Source: Galaxea fascicularis (Eukaryota; Cnidaria; Anthozoa; Scleractinia; Euphylliidae). Taken from it: a DNA stretch of 64,000 nt. Below the pieces are notes generated by a model. The model did not search any database and was not told the origin of the DNA. It saw nothing but the letters and a program-made list of their open reading frames with translations. This document shows, one piece after another, positions 1-12,700 of this stretch. Position 1 is the stretch's first letter, and each line of letters opens with the position of its first letter. The stretch covers positions 22,293,407-22,357,406 of the forward strand of contig OX419338.1 in NCBI GenBank assembly GCA_948470475.1, in the 5' to 3' direction. A program made the translations under genes and the position numbers.

Positions 1-545
1 GTTGCATAGGTCGGGACACTAACCAAGGGACATGACTGAAAAACGTGAAGCTGAGACAAGTTGCAGTAACAGTTGGTGTGAAGTGTACGTTTTTGAGTAA
101 AGGTTTCGTTTGGTGGACAAAAGTTTGAATATGTGCTTAGGCTTGGATGACATTCAGCAGGCTGCTTTTAATTTCTGCAGGGCAGCGAAAACCAAATTTC
201 AACTTTTACATGGCGTGTACACAAACACGCATTCTGTAACTGCTTCTTTCCGCCTGTACAATCCAGCGACTCTTTCTGTCCTGTGGAGAAAATTTCACAT
301 AAAGGGAAACAACATAAAAGGACAAAAACAAGAAGATAAAAAAGCCCGCTTAAGCAAGGTTTAAATGGTGTTAGTTTTCGAATATACATGCATATGCCGG
401 CGGTTAAACGACGTATTCAGGTTCACATTCGTATCATTTAAAACTGTTTATAAGACAGAAACTGTTCAGAAATTATGTTTAACGTTAGAATTGACGATAG
501 CGTCCATAATTGAAGTAAACTGAAATTGTTTTGTTTCCTCAACAG

Positions 546-1553
546 GTATATAGACTTTCGCTCTAACGACGGAACTCTAAGTAAATTTTACTGGCATTTA
601 CTGACGCTGAAACTTGCATTTGTTATTATGTTTGAGGTGAGTTCTTATACCTGTATTGTTGTCCAAGGGATTTGTTGTCAAGTAGCCATGTACGATAGTA
701 CAGTTCTACATCTATTAACCGGCACACCCTCGGGGAAATCGACGGTGGCCACTTCATGGGGGGTGCATGGCCGCTTAAAAGAGATAAAAGACAATAGAAC
801 TCTTTATCGGGACTTTGATTACAGGCCGCCTAATAAGGGGTGGCCGTTTGATAGGTGACCTCTTTATTGGGGTTCAACTGTGCTGCTGTGTGCAAGGAAT
901 GCTTTTTTTTCAGTTTCGTCAACCTGGTGACTATTAGAGTATTGTATTGTAGATTCACTTCATAAGCTCTGCACAGCCAAGAGGTTAAATCAATATGAGC
1001 CAGTTGAGACATTTAGTTGCAAGGAAGACCATTGGTTATTCTCACGAATTTATACTTAGCATTGTATTGATACGGTTGGGAGAAGTAGAGGTACGATAAG
1101 AACTGGAAACTCCGCTTGATGACACAAACGAAAATGTTTTTTGTTTGTTTGTTTGTTTTGTTTGGGGGAGGGACAAATGTGCCAAAAATTATAAGATTGT
1201 TCCTAGGTTACGGGCTTTGCTTTGGATTAAATAATGCACTGAAGAAGACTCCAATACCAAAAATGTATCGCTCTATTCTCTCCCAGCTTCCCCCGCCCCC
1301 CAAAAAAATTAGACAGGTAGAGGCAGACCACTACATTACTAGTGGGAGATCACATTGAACATGTTTCTCTCTCCAGCACTTTATCTTCTCTGTATCTACA
1401 TTGATTGACATGCTGGTACCAGACATACCAGGAGGCCTAGATGAAGCCATCAAACGAGAAGCTTACCAAGCCAAGCAGATCATGTCTGACCATCATGGCC
1501 TGATGGGAGGGTCATCTAGTTCAGAGGATTTCCTGATGCAAATTGAAACATAA
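546..1553 (+). CDS. ANO7-like anoctamin, upstream tandem copy, last two exons (5' end outside window)
   Basis: Two coding exons are visible: 546-636 (acceptor ...caacag, donor gtgagt) and 1377-1553 (acceptor ...ctccag, stop TAA). The first encodes FRSNDGTLSKFYWHLLTLKL followed by AFVIMFE, the last transmembrane region of anoctamins. The second encodes a 58-residue cytosolic tail with LIDMLVPDIP and IKREAYQAKQ, typical of ANO7-type C-termini. Exon length (91 bp) and phase match the corresponding exon of the next gene at 36401-36491, so the two are paralogs in the same orientation. Anoctamins are ten-helix membrane proteins acting as Ca2+-activated phospholipid scramblases or chloride channels. 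Which activity applies here cannot be read from the tail. I found no exon in 1-545 for the preceding segment, so it is probably upstream of the window. Confidence 0.85.
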
Positions 1554-3681
1554 ACAGAAAATACATTCAAAGTTCGTGTATTATTGTCCCAAGACACTGC
1601 ATAAAGGAACACCGAATGCATGGAGTATTTAAAAGTTATTGACAAACACGACAAACCTCAGAATTTACACCGCAACGTCAGAGGATTTTCTACTGGAAGT
1701 TGAATCGCATTCAAACTGTATGGAAAATATCTTTCAATATTTGGACTTGGAGAACGTGCAGAGAAAGACCAAGGAATGAACCACGAAAAGATGGAACTCG
1801 AAATATTGAGCTCGCCACGAAAGTGAAAGCCTCGATTGTCGCAATTCGTTATGCAAGTGGAGTTGCGTTGTGGATTTTAGAGGATTACTCTTGGAACATG
1901 AATGAACAGTATCTTTGGTGCAAAATGACATTGGATTATTGGTGTATTGGCATTGGAACGAGAACAACAAAAAGAGCCAAACAGTCAATCATTTGTCCTT
2001 CTGATTAAATCTGCCTCAGAAATGGAAATCATTTTCGTCCAGTGGTGATGAATTGATAATCACCTGAAAATTATACGTAACTTGTATTTTTCATGACAAA
2101 TGCATTTGCTGCAAATAACCGGAGCATGCATGCCGCAGTACTTGTTACAGAACGAGAGGGAACGAAAGAAGCGGTGTTGAAAAGTTTTCTTACCTTCAGC
2201 TCCCTAGAATTCTTAAAGACAATGTAAAACTGATTCAGTTTCAAAACTGCTTATCCCGAGAAAACAGCACCGAAACACTGCTATCCAGGTTCGTCTAATT
2301 TGAATGGTTAGACAAGCTACGTTGTTTGTTTATTGTTTTCACATTTAAGCTCCTTAACAAGCAACAACCTTAAAAGACTCAAAAGACTGAACTCCGAGAG
2401 CGAAAGTAGAGGCTTAACAAATCAATGAAGAACTTTTGAGAAAGCAGTAACTTGCGGTGCGTTTTGCTGGGACATACTTAAACATCCCAAGATGAGAAAT
2501 TTCTCGCATAAAGATCAACCTGCCGACTACAATTTCGTTTTTGCTTATATGTATGGCTTTTCTACACTTCTGGAACGCGCAAAATAACATACTTTCCACT
2601 GAACTGGTGCTATAATTCCAATAAAAATGCAAAAAAATAGGTTTCACTCAAGTCGAAAATCTTAATGCCGCAAAACATTTTTTCGGTACAATTCCAATGG
2701 CAACTCGAAAAAATGATAGTTAAGCCAAGGGTGAAATAATTATACAACAGATTATTTTCCACAGAGAATATGTAAATAGGAGAAACATCACTTGCTTCCA
2801 AAATGTCACCCTTAGAGAAAGACTATGAAAGAGAGCGAAAAATATTCAAGATAAAAACACCCAGTTTCCATAAATTTGTGTAAAATGTGTGTACGCCCGT
2901 CAGTTTCTCTCGCCATCAGCAAGTTAGTTTTAAATGCTCCCGGCGATGAATTAAACATTAAGGCTGCTTAAGCCTTGCGAAGTCAAACGCAAAAAATACT
3001 GCCTTTTGAAAACGAATACATAATTATTAACTTATTCGTTCAATTCGATTATTAAAATCGGCGCAGTGATCGGCCGAAGAGAATTTGGGTGAGAATTATT
3101 TTGTTTGGGTTACCTTTCAACAACCAAATTATTGAATATTCAATTAAAGGAAAATACGGGCATTCGCGTTTATTCGGCCTTCTGTCTTTGTTGAATAAAT
3201 TATCACCAAATTCAAAGATGTAGAATTTTGCGTTTGAAAGGCAAAGCTGGACGTTTCCTCGTCTGTCGACGGGTACAAACCGAACAGCATTAAAAAGTTA
3301 GGAAATGATCTTAATTTCGCGTTTTAAAGCAAAAAGGAAGAGCGAATTTAATTTGAAATGGTCAAAAATTGAAGTCGCTCAGGACAGCTGTCAGAGACAG
3401 TGTACAAGCAGGTTTTTTTCTGATCACTGATTGGATGAAAACGTTCGCGGGGGCTTGTGTGTTTTGTTTCCGTGCGAATTTGTTGAGACCTGATTTGAAT
3501 TTGTCGTCCGTCGTGGTGATCTTTAATATTCTGAACTGATGTGATCAAACTACTTCACGTTCTGGCATACAGTTCGGTTAGAATTTGAATTATTTAAGTT
3601 TGCGATGGCTTAATGGAGGATTCAACATTGGCAGCGGCGAGTTGAAGTTGACAAATTTGGCAAAAAGCTTCTCAAGAAACC
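1554..3681. other. Intergenic interval between tandem ANO7-like genes
   Basis: This presumably holds the 3' UTR of the upstream gene and the promoter and 5' UTR of the downstream gene. No conserved ORF or clear repeat is seen. A possible polyadenylation hexamer AATAAA lies near 2619. Just before the first exon of the next gene are two short upstream ATGs (3605, ATG-GCT-TAA; 3613-3645, ten codons and TGA), which would be uORFs if transcribed. Confidence 0.5.
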
Positions 3682-3741
3682 ATGCCCAGGTCTTACAACA
3701 AGATGGATGACACGGATCCCTTAGCGGCAAACGAATCTCTG
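3682..3741 (+). CDS. Candidate first coding exon 1a of ANO7-like gene
   Basis: ATG opens a 20-codon exon (starting [20 protein letters not shown]) ending in phase 0 at donor CTG/gtattt. It can be joined in frame to 10790. Acidic, hydrophilic N-terminus with no signal peptide, as expected for an anoctamin cytosolic start. Not supported by homology, only by ORF, donor and phase. Confidence 0.5.
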
Positions 3742-6700
3742 GTATTTACAATACGTTGATTTAACTGTTAAAATATGCGGTAAAATTTTAAGGCTTAGGG
3801 TGTATAACTTTTTTTCCCTCAATCATCGCAGCCTAGCTTTGCAGTTCTACATAAAATTATAAGCACTCGGGCTAAGTCAGTCGTGATCGCCTAGATGACA
3901 TGAGAATATCCCATCTTTCGTCCAACGTATACCCGCAATTACGCCATTAAAATACGGTCGCGGATATACTGTAGACTTAAGACAAAAGTCGAATACGCTT
4001 CATAGAATGTGCTCCTTCCTCAAATGTTATAGTCAAGACAAGGCAAATTAATCGTAAATAAAGCGCCTTCAACTCGTGTTATAAAGTACTGGTTGCACGA
4101 TTCATCCATGTCCAATTTTGCTGGTGCGATCATTGTGTTCGCGTCTGGCCGTTCGATATACAATTCAAGCAAAAATTCTAATGACAACAATTCCAAATAG
4201 TTATCTTTTTTAATTCGGTCGTGATTTTGAGTCGATCAAAGATCGATCGAAAACCAACAGCCAGACTCAAAGTTATTAAAAATTAAAGAAACCAGGCGTT
4301 ATACTGTCGAGAGCGTTGTACATAGGCTTCAAAATTTCGCTAATTTTCCGTGTCAGTTTTTAGCTCTATTCCACTACTGAACCGAAAGATCATTTTCTCC
4401 TTATTCAATATTAAAGTTCCATTGTAACTGCATGCATGTTTTTGCCCGTTCCTCTGAAAATGCTCCACGTGAACTTCATCACTGTGTATATAAAGACGAA
4501 GGCCAATGAGTTTAAGGGAAGGCACCTTCAAAAACGGAACGGAAAAAGGGCATAAAATACATTTCAATTAAATTTGTTGAAAGTTGCATTTACGCATCAG
4601 TAGTAACAGAATTATGTTGTTAGATATGAAGTTTCTCAAGTCTTAAAGCAAAACTGCTCTGTACATCCATCCACGATAATTGAACAACTGTTATAATGAA
4701 CTCAGGTTCAGTGATTTTTTAAGGTTTGAATTTCCACCGTTGAAATCGCAAATCTAGGCCAAGAGATACCTAAATTAGCACGTTGTTAAGGATTTCCGAG
4801 GCAAATTTCTTAATTCAGACCTTGTTTTTACGTCTTGCGGGCTGCAAAAGACTCCATGACGACAAAACCATCGCCGAAAAACGAGATCCGCCAAGGCGCA
4901 AGCAAGTCGAAAGAAATAAATTACACTCTGCGTGATAAATTCGTCTTACTGACACGGGCGCAATATAACAAACGAAGAAGCAAATTTAAAGGGCATTTTG
5001 GGTTTTATGATACGCTTCGCTGCTACAAATGTTTACTCAGTTTTCTAAACAACTGGCGGTTATTTGCATATCTGCAGCCTTTCCGCTGTACGCGAGGAGG
5101 AACGAGTTTTTATTTACTTTGGAATTATTTTTCATTGGAATTGGGGTGTCAGGAACTTGATTTCAGACTTTAATTGGGGCCGCATTGTCACTTCCCTCAA
5201 CACTAAATCGTAGAAAATTCACAACTTTGATCCTCAAGAAATACGTAACTCAAAACCATACACCCATTACGGTGACAAGTCAGCGTACATTATAACAACC
5301 GGTTGAGATGAAAAGAATTCTATTTAAGTTGCTCGACAAGTGGCTTGAAAAACAACATCAACACAGTACTTTGGAGTATGAATATGCATTTTTAATAAAA
5401 TACTCGGGACTGTAGCTATGGTCGGATTCATAAAAAGACACTTTTAAATGAAACTCTAATCATTGCAAAGAGTTGAGCTTAATTTACAAGGTGTTGTAAC
5501 AAAACCTTCCTCACCCATTTGCCTGTGATTACGATCTTGCTCGTTGGCAACTTCTACCGTCACGGTTTCTTTAAACTACATTCGAGGAAAGATCTGGCAC
5601 AGCTCATTTCAAACCGCCTAAAGGCGGAGGAAAATTCCAATTAAATTAATAATCAAGGATGGCGTGTAACGTGCACCATTGCAATAACTTGTTGTATTCA
5701 CTTTAATAAAATAGCAAATTCATTGTGCAGTATTTCAGTATACATTAAGAAATAACCAACATGGAAACTGACAAGGCACAGCTCTGCAGCATTCATTTGA
5801 ATGACGACAATTAAGTCATGCACCACTTTTTTCCCACAGTACACAATTAAACTCTGATCGACAAACAACGCATTTTTGCCTCGTATTCTAAAATAAGCAC
5901 ATTTTGTTTAAAAATAGTCTTAACAAGGTTTGTTGTCAGAGCTAGCAGACGCAGAACCGCTTTGACGCATCACGTCTCAAAACCAGCTTTACAGAAACGG
6001 CAGATAGGGCAATATTTCAATTTTCAACAAAGAAACAGAAGCAGTTGTCTTTTCTCCGCTGAAATTTATTAAATATCGACATTTCATTCTGAAAAACATG
6101 TCAAAAGAAAATAGCATGCAATAAACGAACGTAATACAAATAACATTTTTTTCAAAATAACCCGTACTAGGGGCGCACTACAATTGACTGAACGAAATAA
6201 GCTTATTCACCGAGGATGAGGCGCGTTGGTGGAGTGAAGACATTTCCCGCTGTTCATCGACATTGACTGAGTTAAAAGTGTTTCTATGTACCTGAAATAC
6301 TGGACATGCAGCCAAAACGTACAATAACTTTATGACAAATTGACGAAAAAGCAAGTGTTGGGGGGTTAATGACAAGCACTAACTGGATTTGAGTCGCCAA
6401 TCAGGGCCGAGTTTCTCGAAGGATGGTTAGCGCTAACCCAGGTTAAATACCATGACAATCTATAGGTTTTAATCCAACTTAACCAATGGTTAGTGCTAAT
6501 CAGGCTTTGAGCAACTCGGCCCAGCGTTAAAAAAGCTCTAGCCACTGGTTTGTACGTACAAAGATATTTGACCATCTGGAAGTAAATAGCAAAGTGCCGT
6601 GAATTATAAAAGTTTATTTTAAAGTTCTGTCATGTGGCTTCAATAGCACGCGTTTGCAAACTCCATTCAGGAACTGTTACCGAAACTAGTTAAACATTAG

Positions 6701-9700
6701 GACAGCGAGATGGTAAATTTCTAGCGTGCTCAATGAATCAAATGTGATTGAATCAACAGTCGCAAACTCGGAAAAAGAAAATTCCGAGTTCTCTCAACAG
6801 GGGTCGAACCTATGACTTGTGTGAGCGAAAGTACACGCGCAGTGCAACAACTTCCATTTGCTCCCTCAGTTCAATTGATTTGTACACATCAGTATGATAG
6901 TTATTAAAACACTTGACGATTTGACTTGTCTCACAGTTTAGAAATTATACGTTTACAGACATTGCTTTTTAAATCAAGGCTGTCGCTTATATCATGTGAA
7001 TTATTTTAACGTAAGAGTCATCAATGTCCACCACTTTGAGATCTGCAGTTGTATCATTTATTGCTACCACCTTGCTTACAGACAACTTTGCTGGTTTTAC
7101 AATTAGCACACTCAGACCCACTCCCTTAGAGTAAACTAATACTTAAAAATTAAACACAGCAACCTCTTTATGTCAAGACAACGGGGAATTCTTGATCAAA
7201 TAAAGTACTTACGGCTTGCTGAAGGTGTCAGAAATGAAATCAAGACTAACTTTAACAAAATCAAGGCTACAACATAATTTACGTAATTTTGCTGAATATA
7301 CAATAAAATGATGCGAACATGCGATACTAAATGGATTTCAGTCAAAAAACATCATAAAAATTATCCTTCACAAAGGACTTTAACTCAACTTTTCAATCAA
7401 TTATCGAAAATTAAAAAATATGTTATTGCCAGTGTTACCCTAAAATCAACATCTGTGTTCTCCTAAAAGTTCTCAAATATTTCATATGTTACATGTAGGG
7501 AGAATTTGTATGAACTTCTTACGGCTTGCTGAAGGTGTCAGAAATGAAATCACTTTAACAAAATCAAGGCTACAACATAATTTACGTAATTTTGCTGAAT
7601 ATACAATAAAATGATGCGAACATGCGATACTAAATGGATTTCAGTCAAAAAACATCATAAAAAATTATCCTTCACAAAGGACTTTAACTCAACTTTTCAA
7701 TCAATTATCGAAAATTAAAAAATATGTTATTGCCAGTGTTACCCTAACATCAACATCTGTGTTCTCCTAAAAGTTCTCAAATATTTCATATGTTACATGT
7801 AGGGAGAATTTGTATGAACTTCGACTCAACTGATCCCTGGCGATCCGTTTCCTGTATTCTCATGCCCTGTATTGTTGAAGAATTATTGATATGGTAAGGA
7901 CAAGTTGGATAGTGTAAAGGGTTAGGCAAGATCAACGTTTTTAGGCAATTCCGTGTTCAAGTTATTTTATATTAATTTGTTAAATATTGTAATAACAAAC
8001 AGATTTAACCTGTCATAACCATCAGTGATGAAAGTCAATAAAATGTTTCACGGTGGACTTGTTAAAATGCAAGTTACATTTACAAAACAGTGTACCATTC
8101 AAGTTGCATGGTGAGATTCCTTTGTTTGTCATGTGTGGCTAAACCGTTTTAGCAAAATGACAGAGTGACACAAAACTCTTCTCTACTGTACCTATCCATC
8201 AATATCACAGGTACCACCTGTTAAATGTATGACAAGAGGTTCCCTAACCAGAGAATATGATTCCAAATTAAAAACTAAGGAAGAAAAAAACAAAAGCCAA
8301 TTAGTTTACTGGATTTTCCATTTTTTATGCTATTACATGGGTGGTCAGATAGCATTTCAGTGAATTGAGTTTACACCTTTAAAATAAAAATGCTTTACTA
8401 AACAGTGGCTCACATGTTTGGTAGCAGAATGTAAAACAAACAATGACTTGCCAACACTGAGTGATCTCTGCAGAGTCCCCTGCTGAGAAACTTTCAATTT
8501 GAGTTGCACATGTAATACTCTAAGAAATACTCTAGAGACTTAAAAGACACAAACAAAGACACAGTATAGGATATTCACACAATCACTGAGAATGGAAACT
8601 CAAGGAGAACAAAGTGATAAGACAGACCTACAAAAAACTAAAGATGAACAGGTATTCCAACTGTTATTGACAGGTTTTGATCATTTAAGTCCTGCTAATT
8701 GACTGTCTGTCAGATTCCAGTTCAATTCATGGTCTCTTAAGTGTTTTAATTTACCGATTTTAGTATTTGGATCTTAGTGGACTAGCTTGTTGTTTTTAAA
8801 CTTAAGTTATTCAAGTCCTAATGTAGTATAGTCAGTAACACAGAATAAAAATTATGTCAAATTCAACTGTAAAACAACTTCACATACAGTTATCTTAATG
8901 GTTATCTCCAAATGTTTTGTGTTATTATGATCAACAACACTCTTCATACACTGTAGTATCATATAAAGTTTGGGAAATGACAGGTTGATCCCAGCTCCTC
9001 ATATTATTGGGACATAATTTGATCCTGTTGCCAACACTGTCAACTCCACAGCCTATATCTGTACATTCCAGACCACATAATCAAATTTCTGTTCCCCAAG
9101 TAATTAATCAGTGAAACCAACAATTGATGAAAATCAAGTCGAACCAATAATTAACAATACCAATTAAAGGATTATATAACAGTGATCAATACACTGTAAG
9201 TACTTGAGGACTGACATTTGATTGTTCATCAACAGTCATAGATAATCTATAATAATCATTGACAGCCACCCATTCTCCTTTATCATGGTAACTACAAATT
9301 CTCATGTAGGGTACGGTAACAAACATTTATTGAAAATGCCCAAAGGAACACCTTAAAATTAGTGAACAGACCAAATTTGAATCACATTTTTTTTAACAGA
9401 GCAGAGATTTTCTTAATAACTGACCAAAGTCATTGCAAATTACCATGTACACTGTACAGGGACTGTAGACTATAGAGACATGTCAATTCAATCAAAATTA
9501 GATCCATGAAATGTTCAGTATCCTGTCTACTGAAATATGTAGACATGATTATCCATCATCACCAACTGTAAAACAGATTTAACTGATGTTTATCTTTCTA
9601 ATGCAACAAAGTTTAGCTCTTGACAAAATTCACTTGAAAATTAAAATTAAAAAAAAAGAATTAGCTGCAAGTGTTTTCTGATCATATTACTGCACAGAAA

Positions 9701-12700
9701 TAAGTCAATCAAAATTATAAGACCAACAAGTTAATAAATGTAAAGATGTTTTTGGCAGATAGATAACATGAGCATTTTAAATACATGTATTCTAAATTCT
9801 TGATCTATGTATAATACACTTAATAATCAAACGTTTTTCCAACAAAAATGAACCAGCAACTGTTTTACTGTACAGTGGCAAGACTAGAGGTGGCAAATGG
9901 TAAAATCTGAGACTCACTGGGACACTGAGACCCTTGTTTAAAAATCCAAGACCAAAATAAATGCACTATAAATGAGACTTTGAGACTTTGCAAAGGCTGT
10001 CGAGATTGGATGAAAAGTTTGAGACCCAAGATTTTGAAGGTACCATTCGCCACCCGTAAGACTGGATTATGAGACGGTGGAATACACACTGACTAAGGAC
10101 AGTACAACTGTAGCCTCAAGTTTGTGAAATATTCTTTGCTTGCACAAACATGAGTGCATAAAGAAAACAGATATCAGATATTTGTCAAAGCCAAAAATAA
10201 CTGTGATATAGAAGTCTGTGAGATAAATACTGCATTTCCCAAGGCTGCATAAGCCTTTGTCAAGTTTTTCTTAACTGTTACATGTAACCATCACACATGC
10301 TTTCTGGAAAATTTTGTGTTCGATTGTGATTCACACTTAAGTTCATACAATATAAGATCTAAGAATAAGCACTACTTTAAAGTTAATTAGGTAGCTTTGA
10401 CCAAGAAACATGAGTGCAATCAGAGGACAAATTATGCAGAATGGTCAATGTTTGTTTCTCTGGCAAACTCTTTGGCATGAAGGCAATATTACTTGACCTC
10501 ACAAAATCATTTTTAAAGTTGTCTACTGAGTAAATTCTTTAAATTCAAACCTCTATTGCTTCACTTGGAAGATTTCTTTCATCAGTGACAAGAATGGTAT
10601 ACTTTTCAAACCTGGAATTTCATTATTTCAATATTATTACCTTTCACCCTTTGATTTTTCTCTTTTCGTACTTCATCCTTAATTTTGATCAAGCTGCCCC
10701 AAAAGTCGTTGCTTTATCAGTCTTGTGTAATGGGAGCCTTGTTTAAAGCTGAGATTTAACTCTCTTCTTTTCTTCTGATCTCTTTTTAGGAAATGGCTTC
10801 TTATAATACTTTTGATCCAGCTTACAATGGAGTTTACAAGGTTCTGTTCTAAAAGATTTATGATTAAAAAATAACTTACAGGATTATTGTGTAACAGATA
10901 GCAACAGAAATGAGAATGTTAACACAATCATCATCACCAAAGCAAAGCACTATCAAGCTCTATTACCTGATTTATATTGACCATTCTGTGCTTATAAAAA
11001 ATGAAATTTTAACTATACGAGCTTAACATTTTTTTCTGTGGCATAAGCATACTTTTTTTTTTGCTTGTCAATGGTGCAAAATTTACTATGAAAAGGTATG
11101 TTGTGACAATAATTATTATTATTGATGAAAGCATATGTAAGTCTACATCTAATATTAATTCTCTACAAAAGGTTATTAAATTTTGTCAACACACAAATTT
11201 CAAAATGAGCAAACTTGTAAAATAAAGTGTGACATGCCTTGTGAGAATAATTATTATATTCCGACAATGATAAGTTGAGCAAACGAGACCTAACGAACAA
11301 CACAAACAATTTTGCTGCAAAGCCAAATAAATGGACAATATAAGCATTCTTACTTTAAATATCATTGTGAAAACTAATAAATTAATGACTCCAGTTTGAT
11401 GTTTAACTTTGCCTACACAACAAAATTCAGAAAAAATTGTCGTCACTATTTGTGTATTATAAAGATGTCTGCATGTTTGATGAACACATACTACTATATT
11501 AAGCACTTTAATGAGAAATGAAAATATTATTAGTTCATTCTGTTCATACCACATCCAAAAAATAACTCTCATTAATCTATGAATTTTGGACATATTCACC
11601 TTGTAATTAATGACACAAAATTCACTTCACATATTAAAGTAGTGCTATACATGCAATTAATCAAGTTTTCTTTTGTTTCTACCTTTAATGAGTAAAATTT
11701 AACAGTTAACTGTTACTTCTTTGCTTTTACATGTATGTCTTCACTTTAAATTCCAATTGAATTATATTCATAGCACGTAAGCTAAAGAACACACCACTCG
11801 TCTGACACTTCCTTCCAGGATTGAAATGTTTTAAACTAAGAAACAAATGAAAATTTTTGCACTCTCCTTCAGTTGCTTCATTTTAAAGTGAAGCAAGACT
11901 GCATGTGACCAATTCATTCTACAGTTTGAAGAAGATATGCTGATCTAACCATATGTTAAACAGGATTTACATGTAACATGTTCTGCACTGAACTACATCT
12001 CCAGCTGCTGCCATTAGGCCTCTATGGCTTACGTTACTGCATTTGGCAATATTTTTATATCATTCATTGCAGAAAGTCTCATGATTTTCACAGCTTGTTT
12101 AAATTCTATTTAATTATTTGGATGATTATGAACACAAACCAGAGTCCTCTTTATTTTTAGAACTTTGACAATGATGAAGACATGAGTGGAGAGAGAGGAT
12201 GTTACTTCAAGGATGGCAAAAGAAGAATTGGTATGTCACAGATATAAACAACGTTATGCCTTGTGTTAATTCCTTTAACAATAATACAAGTGATAGTCCT
12301 TATTCTATAGTCTAAAATTTAAAAAAAACTGGATTTGACCATTTGCACTACTTTAATTTGCTAGTGTTTATTTGTTCCAAATCTTAAGACATATAGTTCA
12401 TACACATCAGGTGAATCACTAAAAAAGTAAATTTTTATATTATTAATATAACTTACCGGTATACTATTTCTTACAGGTATTACCCTAGGTACATGTATTT
12501 ACACTGAACATTAAAAAAATAATAGTTTAAAATCCTTTGTTTGACAACATCTGACTTAAACTTGTAACTGTTAACAATTTATTAGCTTCTTTCTTGTAAC
12601 CAATGAAAGTTCAATGTATTACCATAAAAATGAAATTGATAAAATTACTAAAATAATCTAGTTGGTTGTACATTTGTACTATACATATATGTATATACAT

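Larger units (their letters stand above)
3742..8591. other. First intron of ANO7-like gene (a part)
   Basis: AT-rich intronic DNA. It holds a MITE (6404-6522) and a tandem duplication (7208-7822), listed separately. Around 6790-6825 a reverse-strand GGTTCGACCCC motif looks like the B box of a decayed tRNA-derived SINE. Nothing else recognised. Confidence 0.5.

Noticed and set aside
110..364. 84-codon plus-strand frame near the left edge
   Set aside because: No similarity to the expected preceding anoctamin exon in any frame, and no suitable splice phase; treated as intron.
4835..5173. 112-codon plus-strand frame, possible further alternative first exon
   Set aside because: It has no donor in a matching phase that I can support and no homology; left as intron.
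11186..11599. 137-codon open frame on the minus strand
   Set aside because: Very AT-rich, low-complexity hydrophobic translation, no motif, inside an intron; open by composition.
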